Shown piece by piece: positions 59,877 to 64,000 of a stretch of DNA of 64,000 nucleotides. This DNA comes from Nonomuraea jiangxiensis. Its GTDB lineage: Bacteria > Actinomycetota > Actinomycetes > Streptosporangiales > Streptosporangiaceae. The translations under genes were made by a program, and so were the position numbers. How positions within the stretch are numbered: the stretch's first letter is position 1; each line of letters begins with the position of its first letter. Under the pieces are notes generated by a model. It was not told the origin of the DNA, made no database searches, and was given only the letters and a program-made list of their open reading frames with translations. The stretch covers positions 1 to 64,000 of the forward strand of contig NZ_FNDJ01000036.1 in NCBI RefSeq assembly GCF_900099965.1. Direction: 5' to 3'.

Positions 59877-60836
59877 TCAGCGCTTGCGGTCGCGGAACCA
59901 GGCGACCGCCCCCGGGTGCAGCGGGATCGACGCGGTGGAGATCCCGGTCCGCACGTTGATCTGCCACGTTTCGAGCACGGCTTCGGCCTCGTCGGGGCCG
60001 GTGGAGGGGATCGTACCGCCGCCCGTGAAGATCGTGTCGGTGATGGCGTGGACCAGTTCGTCGGGCAGGTCGTTCCGTACGAGCAGCACGTTCGGCACGG
60101 CGACGGTCCTGGTGGCCGGGACTCCGGCGTAGGCGGTCGCGGGGATCATGGCCGGTTTGTAGGGGCCCGGGTAGGCGGTGATGAGCGCGTCCGCCTGCGC
60201 GTCCAACGGGATCAGCCGGACCGGATGCCGCTGCGCCAGCTCCACGACGGCCGGTGTGGGAACGCCGGTCAGGGAGAACATCGCGTCGATCTCGCCGCCG
60301 CTCATCGCCGCCGCCGATTCGGCCTGGCTGATGTACCGCCCGTCGGCCTTCACCCCGCCGAGCTCCAGGATCCGCAGCGACGTGAACTCCGTACCCGAGT
60401 CCCGGGCGCCGAGGGAGATCCGCTTGCCCTCCAGGTCCCGGAACTCGACGATCGGCGAACCGGCCATGACCACGAGATGCAGGTGACTGTCGTAGAGCCG
60501 GCAGATCGCCGAGAGCCCCTCGGGCGCGCTGCCGTCGGTCGTGATCAGCGCGTCCAGACTCGTCAGCCCGAGGTGCACCTCACCGGCCCGCAACATCCTG
60601 ATGTTGTCGGTGGAGGCCCCGCTCGGCACGGTGACCACCGTGGCCCCCGGCACCCCCTCGGAGATACGCGCGGCCAGCGCACCACCGATCCGCCGGTACA
60701 CCGCCCCCGCGGGCCCCGTCGCCAGCCGCAGGCGAACCTCGTCCACCTGAGCCTGCCGGGAACACCCGACGAGAGCGACACCAGCGGCCAGCAGCACCGC
60801 CCGCCGGCCCAGCCGTAACTCCGGGTTCAGCACCAT
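59877..60836 (-). CDS. TAXI-family TRAP-type solute-binding lipoprotein (orphan)
   Basis: A 319-residue binding protein with a lipobox (AGVALVGCSRQ, Cys25) and the TAXI fold: LRLATGPAGAVYRRIGGALA, VTVPSGASTDNIRMLRAGEV, KRISLGARDSGTEFTSLRIL. TAXI receptors normally feed a fused TRAP permease, but none is present in the window. It converges on the TctE-like kinase with a nine-base gap, so it may serve as an accessory ligand sensor for that kinase (inference). ATG 60836 gives the compact signal peptide. Confidence 0.88.
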   Translation of the reverse strand: MVLNPELRLGRRAVLLAAGVALVGCSRQAQVDEVRLRLATGPAGAVYRRIGGALAARISEGVPGATVVTVPSGASTDNIRMLRAGEVHLGLTSLDALITTDGSAPEGLSAICRLYDSHLHLVVMAGSPIVEFRDLEGKRISLGARDSGTEFTSLRILELGGVKADGRYISQAESAAAMSGGEIDAMFSLTGVPTPAVVELAQRHPVRLIPLDAQADALITAYPGPYKPAMIPATAYAGVPATRTVAVPNVLLVRNDLPDELVHAITDTIFTGGGTIPSTGPDEAEAVLETWQINVRTGISTASIPLHPGAVAWFRDRKR

Positions 60837-61003
60837 GCCGAGATGATACGGACTGTTCGCGTCCCCCTCCCGGACAACCAAGAAGCGGTACCGACAGCGC
60901 CGCGTCACAATCGCCGGCCGGCGCCAAGCGCGTCCAGCAGTTGGGGACGTCGATCGGTCCGCGTGGGTGCTGATGCCCTTCGGGGGAGGCGGCGCTCCCG
61001 CTG

Positions 61004-61072
61004 GGACCTTTTCACTTCCACGTCGGAAACGTCTCCGCCGAGCACGCGGAGGTTCGCTACGATCTCAGCCAC
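61004..61072 (-). pseudogene. possible fragment of an AlbA_2/Schlafen-type gene
   Basis: A minus-strand frame contains VAEIVANLRVLGGDVSDVEV followed by KRS. This resembles the N-terminal (xLRxxGGDTxxVEVK) block of actinobacterial AlbA_2 (Schlafen-like) ATP-binding regulators. The rest of that domain is not found in any frame nearby, so if real it is a relic. It lies in the otherwise empty 511-base gap 60837-61347. Confidence 0.35.
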
Positions 61073-61312
61073 TCTTCGTCGAGCCCCGTATTGTCCCCCT
61101 GAGCTGCACGGACATGCTAGTTGGCATGGCAAGATCGGCGACAACCCTGACGAGGACCGCAACGGGACAGACGGACAGGCTCAGCGGCAAGGTGGCCGCC
61201 CGCCACCTTCCTTCCCTGCCGGGCCGCGGCGCCGGCGCGGTGCGACCATGCAAGGCCGCCGTGGACCTGGGTGCGCAGCAGACCCAGCGACTCAAGGCCT
61301 GAGCACAGGATG

Positions 61313-61343
61313 TAGAAGTAGACTTATAATAAGTTCACTTCTA
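61313..61343 (+). promoter_or_regulatory. 31-bp AT-rich imperfect palindrome with a TATAAT core, before the ATPase gene
   Basis: Arms TAGAAGT-AG-ACTTAT and ATAAGT-TC-ACTTCTA mirror each other with two mismatched pairs around one central base. TATAAT (61325-61330) is a perfect -10 hexamer within it. The palindrome ends four bases before the ATPase GTG, so transcription would start about ten bases upstream and the mRNA would be nearly leaderless. A repressor bound here would block the promoter directly. Confidence 0.75.
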
Positions 61344-61347
61344 TATT

Positions 61348-62811
61348 GTGCATGTGACGATCGCCAAGCCGCCCGAGATCTTCGACCGCGAGGCGGAGTG
61401 GGCCGAACTGGTCGACTTCATCAGCGACGAGTCTCCTCATCCGACTCTCGGTGTGGTGTCGGGAAGGCGACGCCAAGGCAAGACCCTCCTACTGGGCTCC
61501 ATCTGTGACTCCGCCGGGGGCATCTACATCGAAGGCACCGAGGCGCTCCCGGCGGAGCACTTCCACCTCATCGGTGAGCAACTGGCCACCCGGCTCGGCA
61601 GCCCCGCCCCGCTGCACTTCACCTCCTGGCGTGCGGTCATCGAGGCGATCCTCGACCTGGAGACGCCGTCGCCCCTTCCCGTGGTGATCGACGAATTCCC
61701 CTACCTGGTCAAGGTCTCCCCCGAGCTGCCATCCGTCCTCCAGGCCGCCTTGGACCTCCGGCGACGCAGGAAAGGATCGCCGATCCGGCTGATCCTTTGC
61801 GGTTCCGCCCTCACCTTCATGGGCGGCCTGCTGGCCGGGAACGCTCCGCTGCGCGGCAGGGCGGGTCTGGAGCTGGTCGTGCCCACGCTGGACTATCGGC
61901 TCGCCGCCGAGTTCTGGCAGATCAGCAACCCGCGGCTCGCCCTCCTGACACACTCCGTGGTGGGTGGGACACCCGCCTACCGCCGTGAATACGTTCGCGA
62001 TGACACGCCGCAGTCCTTGGATGATTTCGACGACTGGATCAAGCGCGCGGTGCTGAATCCGGCCCGCCCGCTCTTCCGCGAGGCACGCTATCTCCTCGCG
62101 GAAGAGCCGGACCTGCGCGACGCGGCTCTCTACCACTCGGTCCTGGCGGCAGTGGCCGAGGGGAACGCCTCGCGCGGCGGCATCGCCAATTACATCGGCC
62201 GCAAGGCCACGGAGATCAGCCACCCACTCGCTGTGCTGGAGGACGCCGGTCTGCTGGCCAAGTCCCCGGACATGTTGCGTGCGGCCCGCCCGCTCTACCG
62301 GATCACAGAGCCATTGATCAGCTTCTACCATGCGGTGATGCGCCCGGCATGGCGAGAGCTTGAGCGCCGGCGAGCCGACCAGGTGTGGCAGCGCAGCCGC
62401 GATCGGTTCCTGAGCGGAGTGGTGGGGCCGCACTTCGAAGAGATCTGCCGCACCTGGGCCGCGGACTTCGCGGGTGCGGAGGCGTTCGGGGGCATCCCCG
62501 CGGAGATCGGTCACGGAGTCGTCAACGACCCCGAACGCCGGACCAGCCACGAGGTGGACGTGGTGGTCCTGGGAGAGCCGGACGGCGGGCCTCGCAAAGT
62601 GCTCTCCCTGGGCGAGGTCAAATGGGGAGACACCATGTGCGAGGGGCACGTCGAACGGCTCCGCCGCGTTCGTGACCTGCTCGCCGACCGGGGCTACGAC
62701 ACACGATCGACCAGGCTGGCCTGCTACAGCGCCGCGGGATTCACTCCGGACCTGCTCGCGGCGGAAGGCGACGACCTCATGCTGGTCAACCCAGAACGCC
62801 TCTATTCCTGA
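61348..62811 (+). CDS. AAA-type ATPase of the archaeal ATPase/DUF234 family with PD-(D/E)xK-like C-terminus
   Basis: A 487-residue protein. The N-terminal ATPase has Walker A GRRRQGKT (residues 39-46) and Walker B LPVVIDEFPYLV (Asp115, Glu116). A winged-helix segment follows (YHSVLAAVAEGNASRGGIAN to ISHPLAVLEDAGLL), then a DUF234 region whose EVD (Asp404) and LGEVKW (Glu423-x-Lys425) fit a PD-(D/E)xK nuclease-like site. The family is common in archaea and scattered in bacterial islands; no function is established to my knowledge. No ribosome site is visible, in line with a leaderless transcript. It stands alone, flanked by gene debris. Confidence 0.82.
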   Translation: MHVTIAKPPEIFDREAEWAELVDFISDESPHPTLGVVSGRRRQGKTLLLGSICDSAGGIYIEGTEALPAEHFHLIGEQLATRLGSPAPLHFTSWRAVIEAILDLETPSPLPVVIDEFPYLVKVSPELPSVLQAALDLRRRRKGSPIRLILCGSALTFMGGLLAGNAPLRGRAGLELVVPTLDYRLAAEFWQISNPRLALLTHSVVGGTPAYRREYVRDDTPQSLDDFDDWIKRAVLNPARPLFREARYLLAEEPDLRDAALYHSVLAAVAEGNASRGGIANYIGRKATEISHPLAVLEDAGLLAKSPDMLRAARPLYRITEPLISFYHAVMRPAWRELERRRADQVWQRSRDRFLSGVVGPHFEEICRTWAADFAGAEAFGGIPAEIGHGVVNDPERRTSHEVDVVVLGEPDGGPRKVLSLGEVKWGDTMCEGHVERLRRVRDLLADRGYDTRSTRLACYSAAGFTPDLLAAEGDDLMLVNPERLYS

Positions 62812-62819
62812 AATTCCCG

Positions 62820-63446
62820 TCACGCACAGCTCGTACGCGGTCGCACGCATCCGTGACGGTTCGGCTCGTAGCAACTATGTCGTGCCATGGGTCCGTCGCT
62901 GATCCGGCTGGCACCGCTGTGTGCCGGGAGCGCTGGGATCCGTTTGCGGACACCGCGGGTCTCCACGCCCGGGTCACCGGCCTCGGCGAGGTCATGTTCA
63001 AGGGCGCGCAGCTTCATCCGCTCGGGTTCGCGCGTAGTGCCTGCGTTGGAATGGTGTCGAAGCACCAACGTGGCAAGACACGGCGTCGGAGAAACGCTGA
63101 CGAACGGCTTCTCCACGCGCCTCGACCTGTCGCAGCAGACCGCCGCCGGTCTCATCGGCCGCTCGGAGAGCCGGCTCAGCCAGGTGGAACGCGGAAGGCC
63201 CTGGGAGGCGAGGCCGTCTGAGGGAACGGCGGCGTTGCAGTTGGTGAGGCCTCCCGTGCCGCCGCCACGGTCCTGGAACTGCGGTATGACCGGCGTTGGT
63301 GCGGCCGCTGTTTCCTCGGAGATCCAGAACTGCCAGCCGGGCGGGGCCGGTGGCCACGAGGTATCCGGTTGCCATCCCTTGGGAGGCTTCCATCCACGAG
63401 GTGGAACGGGCCAGCCAGGGGGAAGGTTGAATCGGGTCTCGGGCAT
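62820..63446 (-). CDS. chimeric ORF with proline/tryptophan N-terminal motif, probably truncated
   Basis: From ATG 63446 (after GAAGAG) the product starts MPETRFNLPPGWPVPPRGW and continues with KPPKGWQPDTSWPPAPPGWQ. This recurrent actinobacterial PPGW motif normally opens larger membrane or SHOCT-type proteins. After about residue 65 the frame is low-quality and runs antisense across an HTH fragment. I read it as the surviving 5' end of a gene joined to unrelated DNA; whether it is translated is unknown. Confidence 0.4.
   Translation of the reverse strand: MPETRFNLPPGWPVPPRGWKPPKGWQPDTSWPPAPPGWQFWISEETAAAPTPVIPQFQDRGGGTGGLTNCNAAVPSDGLASQGLPRSTWLSRLSERPMRPAAVCCDRSRRVEKPFVSVSPTPCLATLVLRHHSNAGTTREPERMKLRALEHDLAEAGDPGVETRGVRKRIPALPAHSGASRISDGPMARHSCYEPNRHGCVRPRTSCA
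63112..63200 (+). pseudogene. helix-turn-helix (XRE-type) fragment
   Basis: One plus-strand frame reads TRLDLSQQTAAGLIGRSESR followed by LSQVERG, a close match to the HTH of actinobacterial XRE regulators (LSQxxxAxLxGRSExxLSQVERG). No start codon, N-terminal helix or continuation of the regulator is present, so it is a relic. It overlaps the chimeric PPGW frame in antisense. Confidence 0.5.
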
Positions 63447-63707
63447 GAGCGCTCTTCGTTGAACGGGGATGGCCGTATACAGGTGAGATAGCTATGAGCG
63501 CCAGAAGAGCTACAGGAAGCGAGCATTCGGCGCTTGGGCGCCGCCTTTTCGCCCGGTGATTGGTCACTCCATGTCGGTGAACCGACGTGGCCTACGGGTG
63601 AAGTCACACGGTCAGCCCGGTAATCGGGCAACAGTTGGGTGCGGAGGTCGGGCGCCTCATGGTGCTACGCAGTGGCACCTTGTGGCACATGGCTGTAGAC
63701 TTGAGAT

Positions 63708-64000
63708 GTGAGCATTGCTGAGCCAGACCGTTCCCATGAGGTCTCTCAACGCGACCTCCGCAACCGGTCCGCGGAGATCATGGACGGCTTGGAACGTGGG
63801 GAGCGCTACGCCGTCACCCGGAACGGCCACCACATCGGTGACCTCGTCCCCCTCCGCCGCCGACGCCGGGCTGTCACGCGCGCCGAATTCGCCGCCGTGT
63901 CCCGCGGCCTGCCAAGGCTGGACGACCGTAAATATCGGGAAGACATGGACCGCCATGTCAACGACGAGCTTTACGACCCTTACGACCGCGCATTCGGCAG
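63708..64000 (+). CDS. Phd/YefM-type antitoxin, cut by the window end
   Basis: From GTG 63708 an open frame of at least 97 codons runs off the right edge. The N-terminus (VSQRDLRNRSAEIMDGLERG, then ERYAVTRNGHHIGDLVPL) is the Phd DNA-binding dimer domain. The C-terminal half (VSRGLPRLDDRKYREDMDRH) is the flexible toxin-binding tail. Such proteins repress their own operon and neutralise a downstream toxin, most often a VapC PIN-domain RNase, which would lie just outside the window. Two GTGGCAC words, 10 bases apart (63672 and 63682), lie upstream and may be its operator. Confidence 0.82.
   Translation, partial: MSIAEPDRSHEVSQRDLRNRSAEIMDGLERGERYAVTRNGHHIGDLVPLRRRRRAVTRAEFAAVSRGLPRLDDRKYREDMDRHVNDELYDPYDRAFG

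Noticed and set aside
60837-61312. Possible small genes in the gap before the ATPase
   Set aside because: Several short frames exist on both strands but none has a ribosome site or a domain beyond the brief AlbA_2-like block.
63657-63956. 99-codon frame antisense to the Phd-type antitoxin
   Set aside because: It is opposite a recognisable antitoxin gene and shows no domain of its own.

Overview
This window is chromosomal DNA from a high-GC actinobacterium. Long GC-rich genes, frequent GTG starts, hairpin terminators usually without a U-tract, and an intact block of fhaA-fhaB-pstP-rodA-pbpA-pknA-pknB, pabA, class E sortase, crgA, rhomboid and ppiA identify the phylum. That block normally lies close to oriC in Actinobacteria. 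Gene content (TPP-riboswitch cytX, tenA, CorC pair, mycothiol-dependent enzyme family) suggests a Streptosporangiaceae/Nonomuraea-like organism; this lineage is inference from overall character, not from a search.

Layout. 1-905: a noncoding array of three nested tandem-repeat families. 906-9.1 kb: GT2 glycosyltransferase, anti-anti-sigma factor, a zinc-ribbon-like small protein, a two-component system, two tiny membrane proteins before a short YidC/Oxa1 paralogue, an anti-sigma-type ATPase, a PAS/GAF histidine kinase and an alkyltransferase. 9.1-12.7 kb: thiamine salvage (riboswitch, cytX, tenA) around a rhodanese and an Fpg/Nei glycosylase. 12.7-17.3 kb: GPP34 protein, LytR-CpsA-Psr ligase and two CorC/HlyC membrane proteins. 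17.7-31 kb: tRNA-Leu and the conserved cell-wall growth and Ser/Thr kinase cluster. In it FhaA/FhaB read phosphothreonine signals, PstP reverses them, RodA and PbpA build septal or lateral peptidoglycan, and PknA/PknB sense muropeptides.

31-53 kb is accessory metabolism and regulation: a second two-component system, PadR with a perfect AT-rich operator, MBL and VOC proteins, a Baeyer-Villiger-type monooxygenase, mycothiol and PhyH enzymes, MFS pumps, a chloramphenicol-phosphotransferase-like kinase, and a MarR-MFS-hydrolase operon. It also holds a secreted two-repeat protein of unknown function, a Tat-exported penicillin-acylase-family enzyme, a methyltransferase, an S51-type peptidase and nadE. 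53-61 kb: a tripartite tricarboxylate transporter (tctCBA) with a divergently encoded two-component system (tctDE), an orphan TAXI binding protein and a frameshifted polysaccharide-deacetylase-family gene.

61-64 kb looks like a decayed accessory island. An ATPase fused to a PD-(D/E)xK-like domain is driven from a striking AT-rich imperfect palindrome. It sits between apparent fragments of an AlbA_2/Schlafen-type gene and an XRE-type regulator, and is followed by a Phd-type antitoxin cut by the window end. This is the best candidate region for an uncharacterised (possibly defence or toxin-antitoxin) system. No CRISPR array, rRNA, insertion sequence or prophage was seen.
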